From Roseovarius sp. THAF27 (lineage in GTDB: Bacteria; Pseudomonadota; Alphaproteobacteria; Rhodobacterales; Rhodobacteraceae), in assembly GCF_009363655.1 (NCBI RefSeq), contig NZ_CP045393.1, positions 2,232,001 through 2,296,000 of the forward strand: DNA of 64,000 nt. The letters run 5' to 3'. Position 1 is the stretch's first letter; each line of letters starts with the position of its first letter. Made by a program: the position numbers and the translations under genes. Positions 13,332-20,587 of this stretch are shown piece by piece. A model generated the notes under the pieces. It was not told where the DNA came from and did no database searches. It saw only the letters and a list, made by a program, of their open reading frames with translations.

Positions 13332-15152
13332 ATGCCCGACGGCCCCATGACCACCACCCGCCACATCACGGCCCCGCTCGATCAGCTCTACCTGCATCGT
13401 TTCAACCCGCGCCAGACCGCGACCGACGACCAGGTCGAGGCCAAGGCCGCCAGCATCGCCACCAGCGTCGGCCTGATGCAGGAGCTGCTGGCCTACCAGG
13501 ACCCCGACCGCGAGGGGTTCGGTATCGTGGGCGGGGGCCTGCGCCTGCGCGGCTTGCAGAAACTGGCCGAGGAAGGCTGGTCTCGCACGCACGATCAGCA
13601 GAAGATCACGGAGATCCCCCTGCACGTCACCGACGATCCGATCGTCGCCCGCGCCTGGGCCCTGGGCGAGAACGTCAGCCGCGAGGAACTCAGCCCCGCG
13701 CAGGAAATCCGCGCCTATGCCGCCCAGGCCGCGCAAGGCCTCAGCGCCGAGATGATCGCCCGTGGCTTCGGCAAGCCCGCCCGCCACGTTGCCCGCCGGC
13801 TGGCCCTGGCCGCGCTGGACGACGAGGTGATCGACGCGCTCGAGGCCGGACAGATTAGCCTCGAGGTCGCCCGCGCGCTGACCATCGCCCGCAGCCCCGA
13901 GGCCCAAGTCGAGACGCTGCAGGCCGCCATCGAGAACGGCTGGAATGAATGGTACGTGCGCCGCGAACTGGAAGAGGGCAGCATCGATTCCGACGACTGG
14001 CGCGTTCGCTGCATCGGCCTGCCGGCATACATCGAGGCCGGCGGCGCCATGACCGAAGACCTGTTCCAGGACCACGCCTTGCTGCACGACGAGAAGCTGC
14101 TGAAGAAACTCTTCGGCGACCGACTGGCCCGCATCGCCGACGAGGTGAAGGCCGAAGGCTGGGCAGAGGTCCGGGTCGTGACCGACAACCACTGGATCCA
14201 CCACCTGACGTCCGGTCTCGACAAGCACCGCCCGCCCAGCGTCGAGTTGCCCGAGGGCGACGCACAGGAACTGGACGCGCTCGAGGACGCCATCCGCGGC
14301 CGCGCGGCGACAACCGAAGAACTGGCCCGCCTGAAGGAACTGCGCGACCGGCGCGAGGGAGCCTATCCAGACGATGTGATCGAGGCCGGCACCGCCTTCG
14401 TCTACGCCGAGCGCAACGGCCAGGTCGAGATCTCGCGCGGCTGGATGAAACGCGGCAAGGGCGGCGGCACCACCACCGCCGCCGGCACCGACGACGCCCC
14501 GGCCAAGCCGCCGATCCCCGACAACCTGCGGCAGGAGTTGATCACCCTGCGCACGGCCGCGCTGATGGGCGGGCTGGTGGACAAGACCGACCTGGTGCTC
14601 GACATGCTCGCATGGCAGCTGGACGGCCACCTTCCGCCCTACAGCGCGCCTTTCAACATCAGCACCAGCCTGCACCCCCTGCCCGATGCGTCCGACAGCG
14701 TGACCGTCGACAAGCGCCTGACCGAGCTGAAGGACTGGCACCAGCGCAATGAGGACGACTGCCTGATGTTTGACGCCTTCCGCGAGCTGGGCAAGAAACA
14801 CCGCAACCAGGTCCTTGCCCGCCACCTGCCCCGCGCCCTGCGCAGCGTCGGAGACGCCAGCGCCATGGCCGAGATGGAACGCGAGTTCAGCGTCGGCCTG
14901 CGCAAGGTCTGGACGCCAACGGCCGAGACGTTCTTCAAGCGGTGCCGCGCGGAGTTCCTCGACAATCTCTGGGCCGAGCTGCTCGAGCTCGAGGACGACG
15001 ACGAGCGCCGCGCCCAGTTCAGGAACCAGAGCCGGGCGCAGAAGGCCAAGGATCTCGAGGACCTGTTCACCAACGCCGAGGTCCAGGAGACCCACGGTCT
15101 CAGCCGCGCGCAGATACAGAAGATCGATGCATGGGTGCCGGGCGATGTGTGA
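13332..15152 (+). CDS. Large ParB/RepB/Spo0J-family protein
   Basis: 606 aa. The N-terminal ParB domain is clear: APLDQLYLHRFNPRQTATDDQVEAKAASI, VGGGLRLRGLQKLAEEGW, then ENVSREELSPAQEIRAYAAQ and a HTH (AEMIARGFGKPARHVARRLALA, LEAGQISLEVARALT). The C-terminal ~350 residues are phage-specific and helical. This is the plasmid/phage ParB-like family that usually lacks a partner ParA when carried by prophages; none is seen here. It may organise or regulate phage DNA. The overlapping start of the next gene at 15145 suggests coupling. Confidence 0.75.
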   Translation: MPDGPMTTTRHITAPLDQLYLHRFNPRQTATDDQVEAKAASIATSVGLMQELLAYQDPDREGFGIVGGGLRLRGLQKLAEEGWSRTHDQQKITEIPLHVTDDPIVARAWALGENVSREELSPAQEIRAYAAQAAQGLSAEMIARGFGKPARHVARRLALAALDDEVIDALEAGQISLEVARALTIARSPEAQVETLQAAIENGWNEWYVRRELEEGSIDSDDWRVRCIGLPAYIEAGGAMTEDLFQDHALLHDEKLLKKLFGDRLARIADEVKAEGWAEVRVVTDNHWIHHLTSGLDKHRPPSVELPEGDAQELDALEDAIRGRAATTEELARLKELRDRREGAYPDDVIEAGTAFVYAERNGQVEISRGWMKRGKGGGTTTAAGTDDAPAKPPIPDNLRQELITLRTAALMGGLVDKTDLVLDMLAWQLDGHLPPYSAPFNISTSLHPLPDASDSVTVDKRLTELKDWHQRNEDDCLMFDAFRELGKKHRNQVLARHLPRALRSVGDASAMAEMEREFSVGLRKVWTPTAETFFKRCRAEFLDNLWAELLELEDDDERRAQFRNQSRAQKAKDLEDLFTNAEVQETHGLSRAQIQKIDAWVPGDV

Positions 15153-15372
15153 CACGATCAGCCTATACCGACGAAACCCCGGGCACTGGGATGTGACGAA
15201 TGGCAACCGCCGAGTTTTCGCGATTCGTGGCGGGCCTCACGACAATAGCGATCATTTCTTTGTGCGCGATGAAAGGGAACGGCGAGCCCCAACGATGGGG
15301 CCGTTTGCAACCCTTGATGCAGCCGTAGCGTGGGTGATGTCCACGCTGATGGCAACTAAGACAGCCGGTTAA
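15145..15372 (+). CDS. Small phage protein, unknown
   Basis: 75 aa. ATG at 15145 overlaps the ParB-like gene end by 8 bp. Beta-rich pattern (HWDVTNGNRRVFAIRGG, DHFFVRDERERRAPTMG) then a helix (LDAAVAWVMSTLM). A perfect 14-bp palindrome (15364-15377) covers its stop codon. No family recognised. Confidence 0.5.
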   Translation: MCDTISLYRRNPGHWDVTNGNRRVFAIRGGPHDNSDHFFVRDERERRAPTMGPFATLDAAVAWVMSTLMATKTAG

Positions 15373-15377
15373 CCGGC

Positions 15378-15542
15378 ACCGAAGTGGAGAGGGACCAGCT
15401 GCGGGGGGACGACCACGAAAACGTCAAGGGGCCGCAGCCCGTGTCGAGGAACGGGCCACCACGTGCGAACCGTGGGCTGTAAATCTGAGGGACTGGCCGG
15501 GCGGTCCTGAAATACCCCCGGCGCCATCGACAGGAGCAACTT
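15378..15542 (+). promoter_or_regulatory. Hairpin-rich leader before the Acb2/Tad1-like gene
   Basis: 165 bp without an ORF. Short stems include GCCCGT/ACGGGC (15437-15456) and CCACG/CGTGG (15459-15475), preceded by the palindrome GCCGGTTAACCGGC at 15364-15377. Probably a structured untranslated leader or terminator-plus-promoter region. No -35/-10 pair is convincing. Confidence 0.35.
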
Positions 15543-15731
15543 ATGCGAAACCCGATCATGAAATATTTCGAATACGCCCACCTGACGGCGCACCTGCAAA
15601 CGGTCAGCAAGCCGTTCGGCGAGCTGGCGGTCGAGATGAACGAAACCCTGCCCGACGGCCCGGAAAAGAGCGCCGGCCTGCGCAAGCTGCTGGAAGCCAA
15701 GGACTGCATGGTCCGGGCCAAGCTGGGCTGA
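15543..15731 (+). CDS. Acb2/Tad1-type hairpin-domain protein (candidate anti-CBASS/anti-Thoeris)
   Basis: 62 aa. ATG at 15543 after ACAGGAGCAACTT; an internal ATG at 15558 is possible. The sequence YFEYAHLTAHLQTVSKPFGE followed by ETLPDGPEKSAGLRKLLEAK has the two-helix hairpin pattern of the Acb2/Tad1 family (F.y..L...., aromatic/Pro boundary, LP.G.EKS.gL.KLLEA...). Acb2 proteins bind cyclic di- and trinucleotides, Tad1 binds NAD-derived signals, and both blunt host CBASS or Thoeris defence. Family membership is my recognition of the pattern; ligand binding is unproven. Confidence 0.6.
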   Translation: MRNPIMKYFEYAHLTAHLQTVSKPFGELAVEMNETLPDGPEKSAGLRKLLEAKDCMVRAKLG

Positions 15732-15734
15732 GGT

Positions 15735-16004
15735 ATGCCCATGCCGAGACAATGCCCCGACTGCGACGCCCAGATGGAAGATGACACGCTGCACTGCTGG
15801 TGCCCAGTCGCTGACTGCACCTTCAAGGGTTATGTCGTCCTACAAACTGGAAAAATCCTGCGCTCGCCACCGGAAGATAATCACCCTGACGAGTGGGAAG
15901 ACCACGACGAAATGGGATTTGATGAGTGCGGTTTGACCGAGGACGGTACCTGCATGCTCGCTGGAACCGAACATTGCGATTGGGACTGCCCGCATTCGGG
16001 ATAG
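15735..16004 (+). CDS. Small Cys-rich phage protein
   Basis: 89 aa, acidic. The N-terminus CPDCDAQMEDDTLHCWCPVADC has CxxC plus CWC...C spacing of a zinc ribbon. More Cys follow near the C-terminus (CGLTEDGTC, CDWDCP). Only 3 bp behind the preceding gene. Unknown role. Confidence 0.55.
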   Translation: MPMPRQCPDCDAQMEDDTLHCWCPVADCTFKGYVVLQTGKILRSPPEDNHPDEWEDHDEMGFDECGLTEDGTCMLAGTEHCDWDCPHSG

Positions 16005-16027
16005 TACCGCACACCAAGGAGACCACC

Positions 16028-16135
16028 ATGCGCACCCGCAAAATGACGATCAGCACCACGGTCACCGAGGACGAGATCCGCGACCGCCTGCCCCGCACGC
16101 AGCTGCAGCTGCTGCCGGAACCGGAGGAAGGTTGA
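16028..16135 (+). CDS. 35-aa phage peptide
   Basis: ATG at 16028 follows AAGGAGACCACC. It reads MRTRKMTISTTVTEDEIRD and ends PEPEEG, directly abutting the next ATG (TGAATG). Basic N-terminal strand, acidic tail. No family recognised. The strong ribosome-binding site supports it. Confidence 0.5.
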   Translation: MRTRKMTISTTVTEDEIRDRLPRTQLQLLPEPEEG

Positions 16136-16822
16136 ATGACGGTCAAACCCATCCTTTTCAGCGCGCCGATGATCCGGGCGCTACTCGCCGGCCGCAAGAC
16201 GCAGACCCGGCGGCTGTTGAAGCGGCCTTCATGGGCACAGGCCAAAGGCTGGCCCGAGCGCATCATGGACGAACAGGATCTCGACGGGCGTTTGAAATGG
16301 TTCGCCAGGGAGACAGGATGCCTTGCCGATTTGCCGATCCCTCAACCCGGCGATCTGCTTTGGGTGAAGGAGACATGGACCCACACCGGACAAGGCGCAT
16401 GGACGACGCAGGACACGCTGCGCGCTCTTGATGGTCGCGTCGAATACCGGGCCACGAACGACATTCCAGGCGCGGCTTGGTTCCCGTCGATCTTCATGTT
16501 CCGAAAGTTTTCCCGCCTCACGCTCCGGGTGACGGACGTGCGCGTGCAGCGGTTGCAGGAAATCAGCGAGGCGGATGCGCAGGCCGAAGGGATCGAGATG
16601 GAATCGGCGGATCCGCCCTTCTACTACGTCCCCGGCATCTGGCCTCACAGCCTGACGGCGGTAGGCGTGGAATCCGGCGAAAGGCCCGCTCAGCGCAGCT
16701 TCTCAAAGCTATGGGACTTGCTCAACGCAGACCGCGCGCCCTGGGCGGATAACCCGTGGGTCGCGGCCTACACGTTCGAGGTCCACCAATGCAACGTCGA
16801 CCAGATGGAGGCGGCGGCATGA
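16136..16822 (+). CDS. ASCH-domain-like phage protein
   Basis: 228 aa. It begins KPILFSAPMIRALLAGRKTQTRR, with PGDLLWVKETW in the middle and ITLRV-like (RLTLRVTDVRVQRLQEISEADAQAEGI) plus FSKLWDLLNADRAPWADNPW at the end. This is the ASCH-like family widespread in phages, related to PUA folds and thought to bind RNA or modified bases. Overlaps the following ATG by four bases. Biological role in phages is not established. Confidence 0.7.
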   Translation: MTVKPILFSAPMIRALLAGRKTQTRRLLKRPSWAQAKGWPERIMDEQDLDGRLKWFARETGCLADLPIPQPGDLLWVKETWTHTGQGAWTTQDTLRALDGRVEYRATNDIPGAAWFPSIFMFRKFSRLTLRVTDVRVQRLQEISEADAQAEGIEMESADPPFYYVPGIWPHSLTAVGVESGERPAQRSFSKLWDLLNADRAPWADNPWVAAYTFEVHQCNVDQMEAAA

Positions 16823-17112
16823 GCGGCGTCATCGAAGCCCGTCGCGCGCTGCATCGCGCGATATTGGCGGACCTCGACAATAGTAGCCACGCATTTGGCA
16901 GGTACGAGACTTTCTCGCACCTGCGCGTGCTCGGCGATCCACAATTATTGTCTCGCGACATCGTTCGCGCGATCTGCCGCGACCTCACCAATCGCGGGTT
17001 CGCAAGGTATCAACGAGGCCTGTTCACGGAAGATGGCATCCCAGCTGGTTCCGGCTACGGCATTACGCGACGCGGCTTGGCGTACCTCATAGCCTTGGAG
17101 GAGGTGTCATGA
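16819..17112 (+). CDS. Small winged-helix phage protein
   Basis: 97 aa, ATG at 16819 overlapping the preceding stop (ATGA). Pattern RRALHRAILADLDN... LLSRDIVRAICRDLTNRGFARYQRGLF... GYGITRRGLAYLIAL resembles a winged helix in which a recognition helix precedes a two-strand wing. Probably a regulator; the target is unknown. Confidence 0.5.
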   Translation: MSGVIEARRALHRAILADLDNSSHAFGRYETFSHLRVLGDPQLLSRDIVRAICRDLTNRGFARYQRGLFTEDGIPAGSGYGITRRGLAYLIALEEVS

Positions 17113-17228
17113 TCCAGCGCATCAAGCAGTTTTTCTGCCGGCACGAGTGGCATCTCCACAATTTCCAGGTACTCGGGCCCTTCAACACGGATCACTGCAC
17201 TAAGTGCGGTAAATTTCGCCATGACTGA
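17109..17228 (+). CDS. 39-aa zinc-finger-like phage peptide
   Basis: ATG at 17109 overlaps the previous stop. It contains FFCRHEWH followed by HCTKCGKFRHD, a C/H...CxxC set that could bind one zinc. Similar tiny proteins sit at this position in other alphaproteobacterial prophages, to my recollection. Overlaps the next gene start (17221). Confidence 0.5.
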   Translation: MIQRIKQFFCRHEWHLHNFQVLGPFNTDHCTKCGKFRHD

Positions 17229-17412
17229 CGCGCGAAACCGCTGCAAGGCCACGCCACCTGGGGGCAAAGGTTCCCGCCCAGTTGTCGCGCACCTGGCGCC
17301 CGACGACTACCGGCTGCTCTACGAGCTGACTATGCAGCGCGGTGTCTCGATGGCGGACACGATCCGCCAGATCATCCGTGAAGCGGCGAGGTCGGCGCAG
17401 AGGTCAAGATGA
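17221..17412 (+). CDS. Ribbon-helix-helix-like regulator
   Basis: 63 aa. Residues ~20-58 read RPVVAHLAPDDYRLLYELTM then VSMADTIRQIIREAARSA, i.e. a strand followed by two helices as in Arc/MetJ/CopG repressors. It lies just before the AlpA-like and integrase genes and overlaps the next ATG, so control of integration/excision is plausible. Confidence 0.55.
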   Translation: MTDARNRCKATPPGGKGSRPVVAHLAPDDYRLLYELTMQRGVSMADTIRQIIREAARSAQRSR

Positions 17413-17615
17413 GCACACCCGCCCTCGACTTCCTTCCTCGCCTGATGCCCGCGCCTGTGGCCGCGCGCTATATCGGCGTGTCGGAATCGACGTTGCGGAC
17501 TCTCGACATCCCACGCCGGGAACTAGGCTCAAAGCGCCTCTACGACCGCTTCGACCTTGACGCCTACGCCAGCGATCTGCCCTATGAAGGCGGGGGGCCC
17601 GTAGACGGATGGTGA
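17409..17615 (+). CDS. AlpA/excisionase-like HTH protein
   Basis: 68 aa, ATG at 17409 overlapping the previous stop. LMPAPVAARYIGVSESTLRTL is a MerR/AlpA-type HTH, followed by RLYDRFDLDAYASDL. It overlaps the integrase start by 7 bp, the usual place of an excisionase or recombination directionality factor. Confidence 0.6.
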   Translation: MSTPALDFLPRLMPAPVAARYIGVSESTLRTLDIPRRELGSKRLYDRFDLDAYASDLPYEGGGPVDGW

Positions 17616-18709
17616 AAATGAAGGTGAATTATCCCGGCCTGACGGCCCGCAAGCGCGGGACTCGAGTTGCGTGGCGCGTCCGGGTCGAAGGCAACCCGAA
17701 CCGCAAGATCACGATTTCGGTCGGGCCGGATCATCCGGATTTCCCCGAACACTACGCCGCCGCCCGTGCCGGTTACAAACTGGACGCGCCGAAGGATGTT
17801 AGCCCCGATCGCGGGTCTATGGCTTGGCTGTTCGGCCTCTATCTCGACCACCTGTCGCGCCAGGTTGACGCGGGCGCGGCCTCGCCCCTGACGCTGAAAG
17901 AGCGCCGCAACCTGTCGCGCTTCGTCCTCGACCAGACATCGGAACAACAGCGATCGCGGGGCCGACCCTATGCGACCTTGCCCGCCACGATCCCGGCGGG
18001 CGAAGTGACGGCCTTCAAGGATCGCATGGCGGCGACCCCAGGCAAGGCGCGGAATGTGTGGAAGCTTGGAGTCGCGGCCTATGATTTCGGCATCGAACGC
18101 GGTCACGTCACGGTCAACCCGTTTCGCGCGGTCCCGCGCCCGGCCTACAGGTCGCAAGGCGGGGCGCAGCCGTGGTCGATCGATGACCTGTCGCGCTACC
18201 GCGAAGCACACCCGCCCGGCACGACCGCGCATCTTGCCCTGACCCTGTTCATGTTCACGGCCTGCCGGATCGGCGACGCCTACCAGCTGGGACGGCAACA
18301 CGAACAGCGCCACGGCGATCAGAAATGGCTTGCTTGGCAACCGTCGAAGAAAGGATCGAGGTTTGTTCAAATCCCGATCCTGCCACCGCTGGAAAAGGCG
18401 CTGCAGCTGCGAACAGTGATCGGCACAACCTACCTGACCACGGAACAGGGCAAGCCCTTCGCCAGCCCCGAAGCCCTGCGCAATAGGTTCAAGAAATGGT
18501 GCGTCGCCGCCGGTTTGCCCGACAGATCGTCGCACGGCATCCGCAAAGCCGCCGGGCATCTGCTGGCCCTGCACGGCGCGACGCAATACGAAATCATGTC
18601 GATACACGGTCACGCGAACGCGGCGACATCACAGGTCTACACGGAAACGGTCGAACGGATGCGCCTTGGCGAAATGGGCGCATCGAAATTGGCGGGTTTG
18701 GACTGGTAA
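17609..18709 (+). CDS. Phage integrase, tyrosine recombinase
   Basis: 366 aa. The catalytic set is visible: R220 (TACRIGD), Lys near 247-248, H309-x-x-R312 (HGIRK), H335 (HGHANA) and the nucleophile Y344. The N-terminal ~110 residues form the arm- and core-binding part. Start is ATG 17609 (alternative ATG 17618). It is the last phage gene on the right, so the attachment site is expected in the ~120 bp downstream. Confidence 0.9.
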   Translation: MVKMKVNYPGLTARKRGTRVAWRVRVEGNPNRKITISVGPDHPDFPEHYAAARAGYKLDAPKDVSPDRGSMAWLFGLYLDHLSRQVDAGAASPLTLKERRNLSRFVLDQTSEQQRSRGRPYATLPATIPAGEVTAFKDRMAATPGKARNVWKLGVAAYDFGIERGHVTVNPFRAVPRPAYRSQGGAQPWSIDDLSRYREAHPPGTTAHLALTLFMFTACRIGDAYQLGRQHEQRHGDQKWLAWQPSKKGSRFVQIPILPPLEKALQLRTVIGTTYLTTEQGKPFASPEALRNRFKKWCVAAGLPDRSSHGIRKAAGHLLALHGATQYEIMSIHGHANAATSQVYTETVERMRLGEMGASKLAGLDW

Positions 18710-18710
18710 T

Positions 18711-18741
18711 GTGGACCCAACCCGTTTAGAAACGGGTCCAC
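18711..18741. repeat. Nested inverted repeat after the integrase
   Basis: GTGGACCC (18711-18718) pairs with GGGTCCAC (18734-18741), and inside it ACCCGTTT (18720-18727) pairs with AAACGGGT (18730-18737). Two mutually exclusive stems are possible. No T-run follows, so it is more likely an end-of-phage or recombinase-related site than an intrinsic terminator. Confidence 0.6.
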
Positions 18742-18779
18742 AATCCGAAAAAACCGCCTAATCACAACATCATAGCTTG

Positions 18780-18812
18780 CCCGGTTTGCGTCCCTCCGGG
18801 CCTACCAGTTCC
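18780..18812 (+). other. Candidate phage attachment junction (tRNA-end-like)
   Basis: The sequence TTTGCGTCCCTC then CGGGCCTACCA resembles the last T-loop, T-stem and acceptor bases plus CCA of a tRNA, without a matching 5' part. That is what an att site left by integration into a tRNA 3' end looks like. The odd T-loop (TTTGCGT) weakens the case. The left boundary of the prophage is outside the window, so the repeat cannot be checked here. Confidence 0.3.
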
Positions 18813-18830
18813 ACGTCAATGAGAGGTACC

Positions 18831-19136
18831 ATGCGCAGACCCTTTTTCATACTTGCCGCCCTTGGCCTGCTCGCCGCCTGTTCGGAGACGACACCGGTGA
18901 CCGCGTTCACCTCCAGTATCTACGAGGTTTACGGCGTGGAAGAGGGCGACATGCTGAAGCTGCGCGGAGGTCCGGGCCTTGGGTTCGAGACGCGCGTCGG
19001 GCTGCCCAACGGCACGCTGGTGCGCGTGCGGGACTGTAAACGGGTCGGCGGCACGCGCTGGTGCGATGTGGCGCTGGACCGGGCGCCGGGGCTGACGGGA
19101 TATGCCTCGGAGACCTATTTGCGGCCCCGCTCCTGA
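18831..19136 (+). CDS. SH3-domain lipoprotein
   Basis: 101 aa. ATG at 18831 after GAGAGGTACC. Signal peptide with lipobox (LGLLAACS, Cys at ~17), then a bacterial SH3 domain: DMLKLRGGPGLGFETRVGLP, CKRVGGTRWCDVALD, GLTGYASETYL. Likely an outer- or periplasmic-membrane anchored protein binding cell wall. First host gene after the prophage. Confidence 0.75.
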   Translation: MRRPFFILAALGLLAACSETTPVTAFTSSIYEVYGVEEGDMLKLRGGPGLGFETRVGLPNGTLVRVRDCKRVGGTRWCDVALDRAPGLTGYASETYLRPRS

Positions 19137-19162
19137 CCATGCGCGAGGCCCCGGATTCGGGA

Positions 19163-19230
19163 CCGTTTTCTGCGCAGAAAACGGGCTGGAAAATGCGCAT
19201 TTTCCAGTCCGGAAATTTTGACAATTTCCG
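19163..19230. repeat. Three consecutive palindromes between convergent genes
   Basis: 19163-19184 and 19186-19207 are each perfect 22-bp palindromes centred on GCGC, and 19210-19230 is CGGAAATT/AATTTCCG with a 5-nt loop. They lie between the lipoprotein (plus) and histidine kinase (minus) genes. They likely act as a bidirectional terminator cluster, or belong to a dispersed repeat family. Confidence 0.75.
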
Positions 19231-19236
19231 CGCGCC

Positions 19237-20541
19237 CTAGCGCCCGATCACGATATCGGCCTGCAGGCCGCCCAGTCGGGCGCTTTCGCCCAGGCGCAGT
19301 GTGCCGCCGTGGGCGCGGGCGATGTCCATCGCAATCGCCAGCCCCAGGCCGACCCCGGTGCCGAGGTTCTGGTTGCGGGCCTCGTCCAGCCGGGCGAAGG
19401 GTTTGAGCGCCTCTTCGCGCTGCGCCTGCGGGATGCCGGGGCCGTCATCCTCGACCCGGATGCGCAGGGCCCGGTCGGTCAGGTGCACCGACACCTCGGC
19501 GCGGCTGCCGTAGCGCACCGCGTTGCCGACGAGATTTTCCACCGCCCGCCGGATACCGCCGGAGCGCAGCGCGACGGTGCCCTGTCCTTCGCGCTCGGCC
19601 AATGTCACCGCCTTGCCGCCACGCTGGTAATCCTCGACGATGCGGGCCACCAACGCGTGCGGATCGACGGGTTCGGGCGCACCTTCCTGCGCACCGCGCG
19701 CGAAATCGAGGAACTCGGTGATCAGGCGTTCCATGTCGGCGACGTCCTGTTCCATCGGGGCGCGGTCCTCCGACTCGAGCATCGTTAACGCGAGCTTGAG
19801 CCGGGTTATCGGCGTGCGCAGGTCGTGGCTGACGCCGGACAGCATGAGTGTGCGCTGCTCGATCTGGCGCTCGATCCGGGCGCGCATGTCGAGAAAGGCC
19901 GCCCCGGCCGCGCGCACCTCTGTCGAGCCTGCCGGGCGATACTCGACGTGGCGGCCCCGGCCGAACGCATCGGCGGCATCGGCCAGGCGGGTGATCGGAC
20001 GCAACTGGTTGCGCAGGTAGAAATAGGCGATCACCGTCATGAGGGTGGCGCAGAAGAACATGTAGACCAACAGCTGGTGCGGGTTCGAGGCCGACACCCG
20101 GCGCCGGTCGAACGTCATTCGCAGGCCGGTGTCGGCCATGGTGAAGTAAAGATGGACAACGCCGTCATTCGGCAGGTCCAGCGCCTGCAGGTTCGGCAGC
20201 AGGCGGTTGAACTCGCCAATCACGTAGGCGCCGGTGAAATCGTACCAGCGGCGGCTGTCCTGGCGCGGCATCTCCTCGAGCGGGACCGTCTCGGCCGAGA
20301 TCTGCAGGATCCGTGCAAGGCGCGAGGCGCCGATCTCGGAGGGTTGCATCCCGGCGTCCAGCAGCACCCCGACCTCGCGGCTGGCGGACCGGGTCATCTG
20401 TTTGGTGACGCCTTCGAAGTGACGCTGCACGAAGACGATCGAGACCACCAGCATCAGCGTGATCACCGGCAGCAGAAGAATCGCGATGGCGCGGCCATAG
20501 AGCGACCTGGGCATATAGGGTTTGAGCCAGCGGAAGGACAT
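19237..20541 (-). CDS. Sensor histidine kinase (EnvZ-like)
   Basis: 434 aa. Transmembrane helix ~17-38 (AIAILLLPVITLMLVVSIVF), periplasmic domain, second helix ~157-176, HAMP (NQLRPITRLADAADAFGRG), HisKA with GVSHDLRTPITRLKLAL, and HATPase with N box NLVGNAVRYG, DDGPGIP and GVGLGLAI. Such kinases usually pair with an OmpR-type response regulator, but none is adjacent: downstream is the palindrome cluster and upstream a divergent hydrolase. Signal unknown. Confidence 0.88.
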   Translation of the reverse strand: MSFRWLKPYMPRSLYGRAIAILLLPVITLMLVVSIVFVQRHFEGVTKQMTRSASREVGVLLDAGMQPSEIGASRLARILQISAETVPLEEMPRQDSRRWYDFTGAYVIGEFNRLLPNLQALDLPNDGVVHLYFTMADTGLRMTFDRRRVSASNPHQLLVYMFFCATLMTVIAYFYLRNQLRPITRLADAADAFGRGRHVEYRPAGSTEVRAAGAAFLDMRARIERQIEQRTLMLSGVSHDLRTPITRLKLALTMLESEDRAPMEQDVADMERLITEFLDFARGAQEGAPEPVDPHALVARIVEDYQRGGKAVTLAEREGQGTVALRSGGIRRAVENLVGNAVRYGSRAEVSVHLTDRALRIRVEDDGPGIPQAQREEALKPFARLDEARNQNLGTGVGLGLAIAMDIARAHGGTLRLGESARLGGLQADIVIGR

Positions 20542-20587
20542 GCGCTAAACCTAGCCATGACGGGCAGGATCGGAAAGAGCGAAGCAC

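Noticed and set aside
12987..15206. 739-codon open frame on the minus strand
   Set aside because: It is the antisense shadow of the ParB-like gene in GC-rich DNA; its product has no recognisable domain while the plus-strand product has a clear ParB fold and HTH.
18780..18812. A complete tRNA gene
   Set aside because: Only a 3'-end-like part is present; no D-arm, anticodon arm or matching 5' acceptor strand precedes it.
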